Source: Neoluteolibacter marinus
GTDB lineage: Bacteria > Verrucomicrobiota > Verrucomicrobiia > Verrucomicrobiales > Akkermansiaceae
Reading direction: 5' to 3'
Assembly (NCBI RefSeq): GCF_014904755.1
Contig: NZ_JACZFQ010000056.1
Span: 1 to 64,000, forward strand
DNA length: 64,000 nt
The notes under the pieces were generated by a model. The model was given only the letters and a program-made list of their open reading frames with translations, was not told where the DNA came from and did no database searches. Positions within the stretch are counted from its first letter, which is position 1. Each line of letters opens with the position of its first letter. A program made the translations under genes and the position numbers. This document shows, in pieces, positions 26,523 through 35,880 of this stretch.

Positions 26523-26990
26523 ATGAACCTCCGTTGCATCCCGCTGGCTTTCGTTTCCGTCGCATTGGCCTCCTGTGCCACGGGCCCGGGGGATTTTCGC
26601 GAAGTCCCTGCCTCCCAGGCACACGCGACCCTCAAGCCCGGTCGTGTGGTCAAGATGATCCTTCCCTTCGAAGCCTCGGATACGGCCATCGTTTCGATCG
26701 ACGGCAGGCGCCCGGTGTACATGCGTTGGGACAATACCTTCAGGATCGAACCCGGTCGCCGTGCCGTTGTATTGAGTCACCTCGGCAGGAGCGATGCAGG
26801 GGAAGGCGAGATCGTTCTGAATGCCACCGAAGGCCGCACCTACGTCGCGAAGTCCGATGTGATTGGCATGAACATCCGGTTTTGGATCGAGGACGAGTCC
26901 GGCGGTACCGTGGCGAGGAAGGAAGTCCCGCGGGAACCCCGGTCTCGCACGACCCCGATGCCGGTGATCGTCCCGCTGCCGGCGAGATAG
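26523..26990 (+). CDS. Lipoprotein, paralogue of the next gene
   Basis: 155 residues. MNLRCIPLAFVSVALASCAT has a lipobox (LASC), so a lipoprotein anchored at Cys18 is expected. The mature part is a small beta-domain: TLKPGRVVKMILPFE, VSIDGRRPVYMRWDNTF, RIEPGRRAVVLSHLG, EGRTYVAKSDVIGMNIRFWI, EDESGG. The same order of blocks (PGR...V; (E/A)GR-x-Y; (R/K)-x-WIED) occurs in the next gene, so they are tandem paralogues. Start fixed by the lipobox. Function unknown. Confidence 0.75.
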   Translation: MNLRCIPLAFVSVALASCATGPGDFREVPASQAHATLKPGRVVKMILPFEASDTAIVSIDGRRPVYMRWDNTFRIEPGRRAVVLSHLGRSDAGEGEIVLNATEGRTYVAKSDVIGMNIRFWIEDESGGTVARKEVPREPRSRTTPMPVIVPLPAR

Positions 26991-27054
26991 TGCGACCGTG
27001 AAAAGCCCGGCAGGTTGGGCTGGACGACCGGGGCCGCGGTTGAATGATCGGGAC

Positions 27055-27606
27055 ATGTTTCATCGACTGGCCGCCTTGCTTCCCTTGTTCGCCCTGCTCG
27101 CCTCCTGTGCGCCACCTTACACGGGCATTCCCTACGATCCGGCGACAACCGCCTTGCTCCGCAATCACAACGGCCGGCGCGGGCACATGTACAAGTATGA
27201 ATGTTATGGAATCTCGGCGGTCGACAACGAGGCGCCGAAGTTCGTCAACCCGACGACCGATGAAGGGGCCAAGGTTGTCCTGCGGCCCGGCCGCCACCGC
27301 ATCGTCGTGCAGGGGAGTTTCCAGCGCGGCTTCACGAAACCCGGTCCCTATGTCGGCCGGGCGGAGGTCGATTGCAACTTCGAGGCGGGGAGAGTCTACC
27401 GGGCCTACGGAACCGTCGAAGGCTCGGATCTCAAGCTGTGGATCGAGGATATGGGAAGCGGCCGACGGGTTTCGAAGATCGCCACCGCTTCCTATCACCT
27501 CCAGCCCTCGACGGCCCCCATGTACATCCCGATCTACGTGTCGACGGCATCCAAGGAGATTCCGGCCGGACGGATCAGCCGGTTCCATGCCCTTGAGGGT
27601 GAGTGA
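27055..27606 (+). CDS. Lipoprotein, paralogue of the preceding gene
   Basis: 183 residues. MFHRLAALLPLFALLASCAP gives a lipobox (LASC). The mature sequence has VVLRPGRHRIVVQGSFQRGF, CNFEAGRVYRAYGTVEGSDL and KLWIEDMGSG, aligned block by block with the lipoprotein encoded 64 bases upstream. This version has extra N-terminal sequence (YDPATTALLRNHNGRRGHMY) and a longer tail. Both may be carbohydrate- or peptidoglycan-associated envelope lipoproteins, but nothing visible proves it. Probably one transcript. Confidence 0.75.
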   Translation: MFHRLAALLPLFALLASCAPPYTGIPYDPATTALLRNHNGRRGHMYKYECYGISAVDNEAPKFVNPTTDEGAKVVLRPGRHRIVVQGSFQRGFTKPGPYVGRAEVDCNFEAGRVYRAYGTVEGSDLKLWIEDMGSGRRVSKIATASYHLQPSTAPMYIPIYVSTASKEIPAGRISRFHALEGE

Positions 27607-27867
27607 CGGGGTGTACTTCTCGACCCGCACGTCGCCACATCGGCGCATGGCCATGACAGGAGAACCACAGGGGAGTTGCAAAACAGGCCTTTCAGTTGGA
27701 GATGGTTTCCGTCGCGGTCGGGACAGGTTTTACTTTGCTGTGTTCCGGCCGAGCCCTGATGTCCGGTTGAAGGCTAGCAGATTGGCAGTGCCCTTTTTCT
27801 CGCGTCAGGCGGACATTCCGGTCCACCCGGCGGCCTTCGACCGGGAACTTCCCAGGAAACCTCGCGA

Positions 27868-30657
27868 TCAGTCCGGCCAGCCATCCAGGGTCACGGCGAC
27901 GCGCCAGAAGCTCAGCGGCAGGAACAACGACGAGCCGGTGACCGTGATCTCAAGCCGGCCGCTCGACGGATCGATCGCGCCGCTGATGCCGGGGTCCGCC
28001 TCGATTGTTCCGCGATCGGGACGATAGGCGAAAACGCTCTGCCAGCCTCCGAGCGTGGTGGAGCGCTGGAGCTTGTAGGTCAGGTCCGTGGCGGCGGCAC
28101 GCAGCGGGATGCTGAAGCGCCGGTCGGCACCGTCCACTTCGGCGGGTCCGAAGATCGAGGCATCCGGGGCGTGGGGATCGAGGAGAAAGGCGTAGTCGAG
28201 CAGGTTGAGGTAGGGATCGGTCTCGGGATTCGCGAAGGGGCCCGCGATGGCCGAGTTTCCTGCTTCGGCTCCGAACTCAGCGATCCGCCATCCGTCGAAA
28301 GTCGTGATGCCGTCGTCGGCGAGGGTGAGACCGTAGAGGTGGAAGGTGGAGGCACCGTCCGCCGGGGTGAAGGTCACGGCATGGGTGTCGGCGTCGGCGG
28401 TGAAACGGTAGCGCGCGAGCAGCCCCTTGTTGTTGCCGTAGCGGTTCTCGTCGAAAGTGATGTGATCCCGTTGACCGGCCAGGGTCGCGGTCCGCGCGGC
28501 GGAGACATCGTAGCCGGTACCGAGGAAACCGGCGGTGTAGGTGCGGCCGGGGATCAGGCTCTCGAAGGTGATGGATCCCGGATTGCCGCCATAGGTAAAA
28601 CCCTGGGCGATGTTGTTGCTGCCCGTGCCGCCCGCGGTGAGATCATTGCTGTCGGCAGCGGTCGCGATGAAGCCGGTGGAGGAAAAGTTGCCGGTCGCTG
28701 CCGGGTTGATCGTGGGGATCGCAGTGACGGCGACGCCATTGACGGTCGTCGAGGTGCTTGAGCCGAGGTTGTAGGCCCATAGCGTCCGGTCCGGATCGAT
28801 GCCGGAACTCGCGTCGCCTGTCCATGGCGTGACCGACCACGGGGCACCGGCCTCGTTGGAAAGGCGGAAGTCGTCGATGAGCAAGGTGGTGTCGCCCGGG
28901 GCGCTGTTGCGCAGCGCGAGGACGGCGGTCGGGCCGGTCGCAGTGAACACGCCGCTGACGGGGTAGTAGGCATTGCCGCTGCCGACGAAGGGCCACACAT
29001 CGATCGCGGCGAAGGGGTGGCCGTTGACCGACCAGGCTGCCTGCGGGATGCCGTCCTGATAGTCGCGCGCATTGGCGCGGAAGCGGACGGTGTAGGAGTT
29101 CCCCGCGGTGAGTCCGCTGATTGTGGTGGACATCGTGGCGGCGCTGCCGGCCGAGCTCTGCAGCAGGGCGACCTGGCTGCCGTCGGGGATGATGCCGCTG
29201 TTGGCGAAGGGGCTGCTGCCCCCGGCTGGATTGAGTCCCGAGTTGTTCGATGTCATCCAGCCGGTGATCGCGTCGCCGTTGTTCTGGACGTAGCCGGGAT
29301 AATTGGAAAAGGCATCGAGCTCGAAGCTCGGGTTCGGGATCGGCGGGGTGAGCGCGAGCGAGTGGGAGTGCGCCGGCATCTGGCTTTCGGTGAGCGTGAT
29401 GCGCTCCGTCCCGAAGGGCTCGGCGAGATTCCGCGGGGTGAGGTTGATGCCGGGACCCTGGCCCGCCGCGACGCGGCCCCGCAGGTCGGGCAGGGCGAAG
29501 GTGGTGACTCCGTTGCCGCCGTATCTGGTGCCGAGGATCGAGAAGAGCACTGCGTTCGAATTGATCAGCACGATCGAACCATCGGCAGGTGCAAACCCGG
29601 CGGGCAGGATGGAGCTGGCGTAGGGACGGAGTTCTCCAACAACCGCGGCTCCCCCGAGGAAGGGGTTGGTATGCGCGCCCGGAAAGCTCCCGGAGGTGCA
29701 AATGGCCCACTGGATCCCGAGCGAAGGCTGGAGCAGCTCGAGTGGCGTGCCGCTGCCGCTGGCGCCGGTGCTTCCGGCGCCCGGCAGGTCATGGACGTGC
29801 GGCGGCAATTGGCGCTGGCCGAAGGGCAAGTAGCGCGAACCGGCGGTCTGGCCCAGCGCGCGCGGGGTGAGTCCGCTGCCGGTGCCGATGCCCAGGGCGG
29901 CACGCCCGCGAAGATCGGGCACGGCGAACTGGCCGCCACCGCCGCCATAGGTGGTCCCGATCCGGGAGTTGAGGTCAGGCGCGTCGCCGGTGGCGAAAAT
30001 CTGGCCGTCGCAGCGTGCCCAGCCGGTGGGATACTGGATCGAGAAACCGAAGAAGCGGATCTCGCCATCCCCCCGGATCAGGGGTTGGAGCGACAGCCCG
30101 GGCTGCCGGCTGGAGCGGCCGGTGCCGGATCCGGCCGCGCCGGTGAGTTCGCCGCCGACCAGGTGCGAGTGGCCGGTGAGTTCGGTGGTGCCGAGAACCG
30201 TAGTCTCTTCACCGGCCTTGAGACCGAGGGGCATGTCGTCGAGGCCGGGGCCGGTTCCCGTGCCGACGGCCACGCGGCTCCGGAGGTCGGGAATTCCGAA
30301 CGTGGTTTTTCCATCGCCTCCATAGGTTGTGCCGAGGAGCGAGAAGAGCGCCGTGTTCGAGGCGATCGAAATCAGGCGGCCGTCGGCGTCGATCGCCTCG
30401 TCGTTGAAGGGATAATCGCCCGCGAACCACCGGATCTCGCCCACATAGGAAGGGCCGCTGCCCGTGGCGGTCGGCGTCCCTCCGCTCAGGTCGGGGTAGG
30501 TGCCGGCGGTGACCAGGATCGGGCGGAGCGTCAGCGTCGGCTGCGTCAGCGGAACGGGAGCGGCACCGCCGGTGACACCGGTCTCCTGGGCGATCGCGAT
30601 TGCGGAAACGGTGCCCAGCACGATCAAGGCAAGGCTCGGGAGGTGAAGGCCGGTCAT
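27868..30657 (-). CDS. Exported protein with three phage-tail-collar domains
   Basis: 929 residues with signal peptide (MTGLHLPSLALIVLGTVSAIAIA). Three collar modules of the microcystin-dependent-protein type follow: first YVGEIRWFAGDYPFND with FSLLGTTYGGDGKTTFGIPD; second GEIRFFGFSIQYPTGWARCD with IGTTYGGGGGQFAVPDLRGR; third VVGELRPYASSILPAGFAPA with FSILGTRYGGNGVTTFALPD. An NPSFELDAF...ITGWM carbohydrate-binding-like domain (about 490-640) comes next, then a beta-domain, and the phylum C-terminal segment (YLNLLDYAFLLDPHAPDAS). No other phage gene is near, so a prophage is unlikely; such collars on exported proteins are probably fibre tips used on the cell surface. Upstream in-frame codons lack a signal peptide and are rejected. 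Confidence 0.83.
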   Translation of the reverse strand: MTGLHLPSLALIVLGTVSAIAIAQETGVTGGAAPVPLTQPTLTLRPILVTAGTYPDLSGGTPTATGSGPSYVGEIRWFAGDYPFNDEAIDADGRLISIASNTALFSLLGTTYGGDGKTTFGIPDLRSRVAVGTGTGPGLDDMPLGLKAGEETTVLGTTELTGHSHLVGGELTGAAGSGTGRSSRQPGLSLQPLIRGDGEIRFFGFSIQYPTGWARCDGQIFATGDAPDLNSRIGTTYGGGGGQFAVPDLRGRAALGIGTGSGLTPRALGQTAGSRYLPFGQRQLPPHVHDLPGAGSTGASGSGTPLELLQPSLGIQWAICTSGSFPGAHTNPFLGGAAVVGELRPYASSILPAGFAPADGSIVLINSNAVLFSILGTRYGGNGVTTFALPDLRGRVAAGQGPGINLTPRNLAEPFGTERITLTESQMPAHSHSLALTPPIPNPSFELDAFSNYPGYVQNNGDAITGWMTSNNSGLNPAGGSSPFANSGIIPDGSQVALLQSSAGSAATMSTTISGLTAGNSYTVRFRANARDYQDGIPQAAWSVNGHPFAAIDVWPFVGSGNAYYPVSGVFTATGPTAVLALRNSAPGDTTLLIDDFRLSNEAGAPWSVTPWTGDASSGIDPDRTLWAYNLGSSTSTTVNGVAVTAIPTINPAATGNFSSTGFIATAADSNDLTAGGTGSNNIAQGFTYGGNPGSITFESLIPGRTYTAGFLGTGYDVSAARTATLAGQRDHITFDENRYGNNKGLLARYRFTADADTHAVTFTPADGASTFHLYGLTLADDGITTFDGWRIAEFGAEAGNSAIAGPFANPETDPYLNLLDYAFLLDPHAPDASIFGPAEVDGADRRFSIPLRAAATDLTYKLQRSTTLGGWQSVFAYRPDRGTIEADPGISGAIDPSSGRLEITVTGSSLFLPLSFWRVAVTLDGWPD

Positions 30658-31105
30658 GGGAGGGAAGCGGCTGCCCGGCCTTGGAGTCACCGGACTTCGA
30701 CGCGGGTGCCAGAAGATCCTCGCCCTCGCGATCCTGCAAGCAAATGCGCCGGGGGACGCCCCGGACATCGTTCCAAGCCACGAAGAAGGTCGAGAATGAC
30801 TGCACGTTGCCCTTGATATGCCGTTGGCCGATCCGGAATCCACCGGCCACGGGCGAGACGGCAGCGTTTTCTGAAGGGGACTCCTCGCTCCATCCGCGGT
30901 TTGACGGGACGCATCTCATCGGGGGACAGGGAACCAACGACGAGCAAGGCGGTGACCCTTTTCTGGGAAAAGTTCGCGGAGGCCTCGTTCCAATCGCGCA
31001 ACGACGTCCGGCATGCGCCGTCGCCGTTTTCGGCAGATAACCGGATTTTGTAGAAATTTGTCTTCCCCTTCCGGTGATGAGAACCGCTGTTACCTCAAGT
31101 TTTTC
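30658..31105. other. 448-base divergent intergenic region, no gene seen
   Basis: Between the starts of the divergent collar-domain gene and FG-GAP gene. Composition falls towards AT over the last 80 bases before 31106 (TTTTGTAGAAATTTG, TTACCTCAAGTTTTTC), which probably carries the promoter of the plus-strand gene; no clear -35/-10 pair can be defended. Confidence 0.4.
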
Positions 31106-34100
31106 ATGAAGCTTCCCATCTTTCTGGTTTTTGCGTGCTGGGCATTGACTGCGATTTCCCGGGCGGATTCTCCTGTTTCATCCATTTGGAACTACTCCAA
31201 CAGCCCTCAGAATCTCGGCGAAGCTGGGATGTTCGCGCTCGATACCCCGAATGGACGAGAGCTGTTCTACTCTTCCAATGGAGGGGGCGGGATTTGGTCT
31301 GTGCGTAGATATGATCCCGAGTCTAGAGACTATAGAATTGTACATTCTTCGTTCCCGACATCCGGGTATTTGCCAGTCGGATTTCATGAGATCCGGGCTG
31401 CGGATCATTCGGTGGTTTCGGTCATTCTGGGGCACACGGACGGCTCGATGGCAATCTACGATCCATTCAGCCGGGCACTGACAGGCCAGATACAAACGGC
31501 AACCAATTTGCGGACCTTCCATCCTGCAGATCTCGACGGTGATGGCATCATGGAACTGATCTGCCTGACGTACGACAGTTTGATCGTTTTCGATCTGAGT
31601 GGCAGCGAGATCTGGCGCGTGGCTGGAGCGGGTGGTTACAAAGTCGCAGTCGGGCAGATGGATGCCGATGCCGGATCTGAAATCGCCATCAGCGGAGGCA
31701 AGGTCATCGATGTGGACACGCGCAGCGTGCAATGGGCGCAGCCCGGTACCCAATGGGGGGAAGTCGTTGTAACCGATCTGGATGGTGACGGGATGGAAGA
31801 ACTCCTCGTTTCGGGGTCGCCGCGGGAAATCCGGGCCCTTGATGTCGATACTCAATCGACGAAATGGGTGTATCAGCCATCGTACAATGCAAGCACGCTT
31901 CGGCTAGCCAATCTGGACGGTGATTCTCCTCAGGAGTTGCTTTATCAGGACCAAAACGGGCCGATGCTCCATGCGATGGACATCGGAAGCGGGGGACTCA
32001 CGGAAAAATGGCAGATTTCCAACCCCGGCCGGCGCACCTGGGGCATGGCGGTCGGGGATCTCGACGGGGATGGCTCCCTGGAGCTGGCTTGGAGTTCAAG
32101 CATAACCCTGAGTGAGGTGAGCCAACTCCACGTAACGGGAATTCCATCGCTGTTGGACGAATGGGCGAGCCTCTCGTTCGAACGACCTTTTGTTGGAGTG
32201 TGCAAAGGTGATGTCACCGGGGACGGCATTCCCGAGTACGTTTTTGCATCGGTGAACAACCAACGGCGGGGCGGTCCGATCCAGGTCGTCGATTCGAACA
32301 CGCTGTCATTGATTGGGGCTTCAGATTCACTCCTTGATAATTCATTCCGGGCAAATGTTCTGGATGTGAATCTTTGTGATGTCGATGGAGACGGACGATT
32401 CGAGATCGCTGCAACCGGGGATGGCGGTGGATCACGGGTTGCCGAGATTCTTCGCTTCGACTTCGTTGGCGGGTTCGAGCGGTTGTGGAAGACTCCTCCT
32501 GGTTACTTTTTGAGCGACTCGAATGACGGGGAACGGGTGGAAGTGCTCGATGTCGACGGAGATGGCGATCTCGAGGTTATTCTAGCGGGGCAAAGATCGA
32601 GCTGGGATACCAGCAGCTACCTTATGGTCTTTGACTACGACTCGGGGATTGAACAGTGGCGATCGCCTGGATTTCCTGGCGGATGGAATGGTCCGGTATC
32701 CCTCTCCATATCAGATGTCGATACCGACGGTCGGATTGAGGCCGTGATGGGTTGCGGTGGTTCTGGATTCGAAGTGTACGATCTCGGCCTGAAGATCGTT
32801 GAGCAGACGGTGAACGTGCCTGATCTCACCTGCATCGCGACCAGATTCGGGACCGAGGGAATCCTGGTGGGAACAAGTGAAGGGAAGGTGGCGAGATTTG
32901 TGAAGAATCAGGGGGCCGGCTATGCGGCGATGTGGCAAGCCGGTTTTGTGCCGGATCGCATCGAGCACTTGATACCGTCTTTCGGGGATCGGTTGTTCGC
33001 AGTCACCCGGGACCGGGTTTTTCTGAATGGAATGGACGGGTCGGTGTATTGGGAAACGATCAGCCTGCCCGAGCCGCTTTCACACCGGATATCCCCATTG
33101 CACACGATCGACGGATGGGAAGTTGCGACCAATACAGGATTTGGCGCCTCCGGATTTCCATTGCAGGTGATGGATGGAGAATCCGTAGTGGATTTGCACG
33201 TTTCAGGGGCGTTGAGAGAGAACGGTTCCGACCCCGCAACGGTTGTGATTACCCGACACTTGCCGGGCCCGGAGCCCTTGCTGGTTCGATTCTTCCTTTC
33301 GGGTCGGGCCTCGGTGGATTCGGACTTTGATATCGCGGGAGCTGTTCCGGGAAATGATGGGCTCTGGGAGGCGACCATACCGGCGAACCTGGCATCCGCA
33401 GTTGTGTCGCTGGTGCCGCTGGATGACGTGCTGGCCGAAGGGGACGAGACCATCGATCTGGTCCTGGCCGAGGGCGAGGGCTATCTAACAGGTCCAGATC
33501 ACGTGGCTCGTGCGAGGATCGTCGATGATGAAACCACCGTTGGGGTCTACTTCACGCGGAAGAGTATCAGGGAATCCGATTCGGTGGCGACAAGCCCCGG
33601 GGCAGAGGCTGTTTTCATCAGAACCGGGGACCTCAGCCGTCCGCTCAAGGTTTCATACGCGACCTATGGTTCAGCAACCAATGGCAAGGATTTCAGTAGG
33701 TTGAAAGGGAAGGTGGTCTTCAAGGCTGGTATCGATCGGGTTGCTTTCGGAGTCGTCGCCCCAAGTGATCGCTCTGTTGAAGGCGAAGAATTTGTTGGAA
33801 TCGAGCTGTCGCCGGACAGTGCGTACGGGCTCAAGCTTGGAGCTGAGGTTGCCGAGATGACGATCGAAGACGTGGAGAACACCGTGGAGTTGGTGGAAGC
33901 CATCCCTGGCAAAAACGGGTTATCCCTTCTGCTGCACCGCCGATCATCGTACGTATGGGCGCAGAAGGTTTCGGTGCAGGAGACACGCACGTTCGCGGAT
34001 GGCTCCGTCAAAAGTTTCACCCGGCGTGTTTCGTTCCGGAAGGGTAGCTATGAGGGCCTGGTGAAGATCCCGGGCGGGAAGACTTCTGCCCGGATCGAGT

Positions 34101-34177
34101 GGAGCTTGATTGACGACAAGACATTCATCCCCACGGGAATGGGAATCTTGGGCTATGACTGGAACGTTGCCCCCTGA
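31106..34177 (+). CDS. Exported FG-GAP/VCBS and Calx-beta protein of lower GC
   Basis: 1023 residues with signal peptide (MKLPIFLVFACWALTAISRA). Residues about 30-680 are repeated FG-GAP/VCBS blades with calcium loops: DLDGDGIMELICLTYDS, QMDADAGSEIAIS, DLDGDGMEELLVSG, DVDGDGRFEIAATGDGG, DVDGDGDLEVILAG, DVDTDGRIEAVMGC. Two Calx-beta modules follow (about 690-950): PLDDVLAEGDETIDLVLAEG and SVEGEEFVGIELSPDS. The gene uses visibly more A/T at third positions than its neighbours (about 47% GC in one 60-base stretch near 31350, against about 68% around 27930), suggesting separate origin. Probable surface-bound calcium-dependent adhesin. Confidence 0.85.
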   Translation: MKLPIFLVFACWALTAISRADSPVSSIWNYSNSPQNLGEAGMFALDTPNGRELFYSSNGGGGIWSVRRYDPESRDYRIVHSSFPTSGYLPVGFHEIRAADHSVVSVILGHTDGSMAIYDPFSRALTGQIQTATNLRTFHPADLDGDGIMELICLTYDSLIVFDLSGSEIWRVAGAGGYKVAVGQMDADAGSEIAISGGKVIDVDTRSVQWAQPGTQWGEVVVTDLDGDGMEELLVSGSPREIRALDVDTQSTKWVYQPSYNASTLRLANLDGDSPQELLYQDQNGPMLHAMDIGSGGLTEKWQISNPGRRTWGMAVGDLDGDGSLELAWSSSITLSEVSQLHVTGIPSLLDEWASLSFERPFVGVCKGDVTGDGIPEYVFASVNNQRRGGPIQVVDSNTLSLIGASDSLLDNSFRANVLDVNLCDVDGDGRFEIAATGDGGGSRVAEILRFDFVGGFERLWKTPPGYFLSDSNDGERVEVLDVDGDGDLEVILAGQRSSWDTSSYLMVFDYDSGIEQWRSPGFPGGWNGPVSLSISDVDTDGRIEAVMGCGGSGFEVYDLGLKIVEQTVNVPDLTCIATRFGTEGILVGTSEGKVARFVKNQGAGYAAMWQAGFVPDRIEHLIPSFGDRLFAVTRDRVFLNGMDGSVYWETISLPEPLSHRISPLHTIDGWEVATNTGFGASGFPLQVMDGESVVDLHVSGALRENGSDPATVVITRHLPGPEPLLVRFFLSGRASVDSDFDIAGAVPGNDGLWEATIPANLASAVVSLVPLDDVLAEGDETIDLVLAEGEGYLTGPDHVARARIVDDETTVGVYFTRKSIRESDSVATSPGAEAVFIRTGDLSRPLKVSYATYGSATNGKDFSRLKGKVVFKAGIDRVAFGVVAPSDRSVEGEEFVGIELSPDSAYGLKLGAEVAEMTIEDVENTVELVEAIPGKNGLSLLLHRRSSYVWAQKVSVQETRTFADGSVKSFTRRVSFRKGSYEGLVKIPGGKTSARIEWSLIDDKTFIPTGMGILGYDWNVAP

Positions 34178-34317
34178 ATGAAGAGGGCACCCGGGACGAG
34201 AACTTGGATGCGCTTTCCGGCTTCGCGAGGGGCATTCTAACCCTCCGGCTCCGCGCATTCGCCGGCGTGATCCCTGGGCTTCGTTTCCGCCTCGCGGGGT
34301 GGAGGACGGGAGCCTCT

Positions 34318-35832
34318 TCACCGCTCCTCGATCCGATGGAATCGTCGCGGCACTCCCGGGGTGATGGAGTTGGGGAAGTCCACCGGAGTTCCAGGGAGGG
34401 CGGAAAAGGTGGCCCCCACATTGGTCCAATCCCGCAGGTTGGAGCTGGAGCGCAGCTGGAAGGTGCCGGCTTGATCCGCCAGGAACCTGAGTCCGCCGTT
34501 CGGGAGTGTCTTCAGACTACCGATCGAATCGGGCGGGAAGTCGGCGGAGATATCGATGTCGGCAAGCAAACGTCCCGTGCTCGAGTAGCGGCAATAGAGG
34601 AAAAGCCGCCGGGCATCGAGGTGCATGCCGAGGCCGAGGTCGGCGTCGACCTTGGTGATGCCCGGGATGGTGTCGATGGAAAGGCGGCCGTCGGGTACGG
34701 GCGTCCAGCTTCCCGCGGAGCGGACGAACAGGTTGACCGATCCGGCGTTGTTGGTGCCCGCCACGTCGTCACCCGGCGAGGAGCCGACCAGCAGGTTGCC
34801 CACCAGCCTGACAGAGGCACCGAACCCATCACCCGCCGCGGCGTCGGGTGGATGGATGCGGTCCGCGGTGAAACCCCAGGCATCGGTTCCGCCGCGGTGG
34901 CGTTCGAGGATGTAAACGGTGCCGGCATCCTGTTGGGTCGGGGAGAGGTCGCGGAACCCGGCGCCGACGGCCATCCGGTCGCCGGAGAGGGAAATCGAGT
35001 GGCCGAAGAAATCGGCCGGTGCCCCGTCGGGCGCGTAGCGGCGTCCCCCGGCGGGCAAGCCCCAGTGGTCGGTGCCGCCCTCGTTGCGGCGGAAGAAATA
35101 GAGCGCGCCGTAGCCCGACTCGATCGGTGAGGTGGGGGTGGCCTGCCGGTTTTCAAGATAGGAGCCGATCACGATCAGGTCGCCGGTGATCGCGACGGCG
35201 TTGCCGAAGGAAAGCCCGCTGAGCGCCGAGCCCTCCATCTTCGCGCCGGGCACCTGTCCCCATTGGTTCGCGCCACCGCGGTCCTTTTCGAAGACGTAGA
35301 AGAACTTCGGATTGCCGATCGCGGTCCCCGCCGCGGCGGAGACGACGAGCCGGCCGTGGTCGATCGCCATCGCCTCGCCGAGGCGCTTCGACAGGTTGCC
35401 GTTCGGGAGCTGGTGGTCGGTTGCGGTGATCTGGCGGATGAGCCCCCAGTTGTTGTCGCCACCGACATCGCGGTCGAAAACAAACACCGCGCCCTGGTCG
35501 GCATTGGTCCCGCCGGCGGGAGTCGGCGCATCGAAGGAAGGATCGGAAACCACCAGCGTGTCACGGTCCGGCATCAGGATCCGGGTGCCGAAGGCGCCGC
35601 CGTTTGCCGCCGGGGTGGTGATGAAGTTCTTCCGCGCGAAGATCTCCCAGGTGCCGCCGTTGCGCTCGTAGAAGAAGACCCGCCCGCCCCCGGACACGGC
35701 CATGAAATTGCCCGAGGCCGCAACGTTCCCGCTGAAGTCCCGCCCGGCGGGCGGCAGGATGTTCTGCGAGAAAGTGGCGGCGCGGAGGGCGGGGAGCAGG
35801 AATACGACAAGCGGAAGAACCGGGAACTTCAT
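34318..35832 (-). CDS. Exported FG-GAP (integrin-alpha-like) propeller protein
   Basis: 504 residues with signal peptide (MKFPVLPLVVFLLPALRAAT). The body is made of FG-GAP propeller blades of the type found in 'FG-GAP repeat protein' families: FGTRILMPDRDTLVVSDPSF, RLGEAMAIDHGRLVVSAAAG, LSFGNAVAITGDLIVIGSYL, FFGHSISLSGDRMAVGAGFR, DGFGASVRLVGNLLVGSSPG, each followed by GAVFVF/GTVYIL-type strands. A C-terminal 70-residue module (LRFLADQAGTFQLRSSSNLR, DWTNVGA) resembles the strand-rich tail of other exported proteins here. It converges on the preceding gene with 140 bases between. Likely cell-surface; ligand unknown. Confidence 0.82.
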   Translation of the reverse strand: MKFPVLPLVVFLLPALRAATFSQNILPPAGRDFSGNVAASGNFMAVSGGGRVFFYERNGGTWEIFARKNFITTPAANGGAFGTRILMPDRDTLVVSDPSFDAPTPAGGTNADQGAVFVFDRDVGGDNNWGLIRQITATDHQLPNGNLSKRLGEAMAIDHGRLVVSAAAGTAIGNPKFFYVFEKDRGGANQWGQVPGAKMEGSALSGLSFGNAVAITGDLIVIGSYLENRQATPTSPIESGYGALYFFRRNEGGTDHWGLPAGGRRYAPDGAPADFFGHSISLSGDRMAVGAGFRDLSPTQQDAGTVYILERHRGGTDAWGFTADRIHPPDAAAGDGFGASVRLVGNLLVGSSPGDDVAGTNNAGSVNLFVRSAGSWTPVPDGRLSIDTIPGITKVDADLGLGMHLDARRLFLYCRYSSTGRLLADIDISADFPPDSIGSLKTLPNGGLRFLADQAGTFQLRSSSNLRDWTNVGATFSALPGTPVDFPNSITPGVPRRFHRIEER

Positions 35833-35880
35833 GTGCCCGCCAGCCTAGGAAAGCCGCGGCGCCGGTTTCATTGATTCGCG

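Noticed and set aside
27868-30657. A prophage tail region
   Set aside because: A single exported collar-domain protein with a signal peptide; no terminase, portal, capsid or integrase in the window.
29017-30816. 599-codon plus-strand ORF opposite the collar-domain gene
   Set aside because: Shadow ORF of biased composition without motifs.
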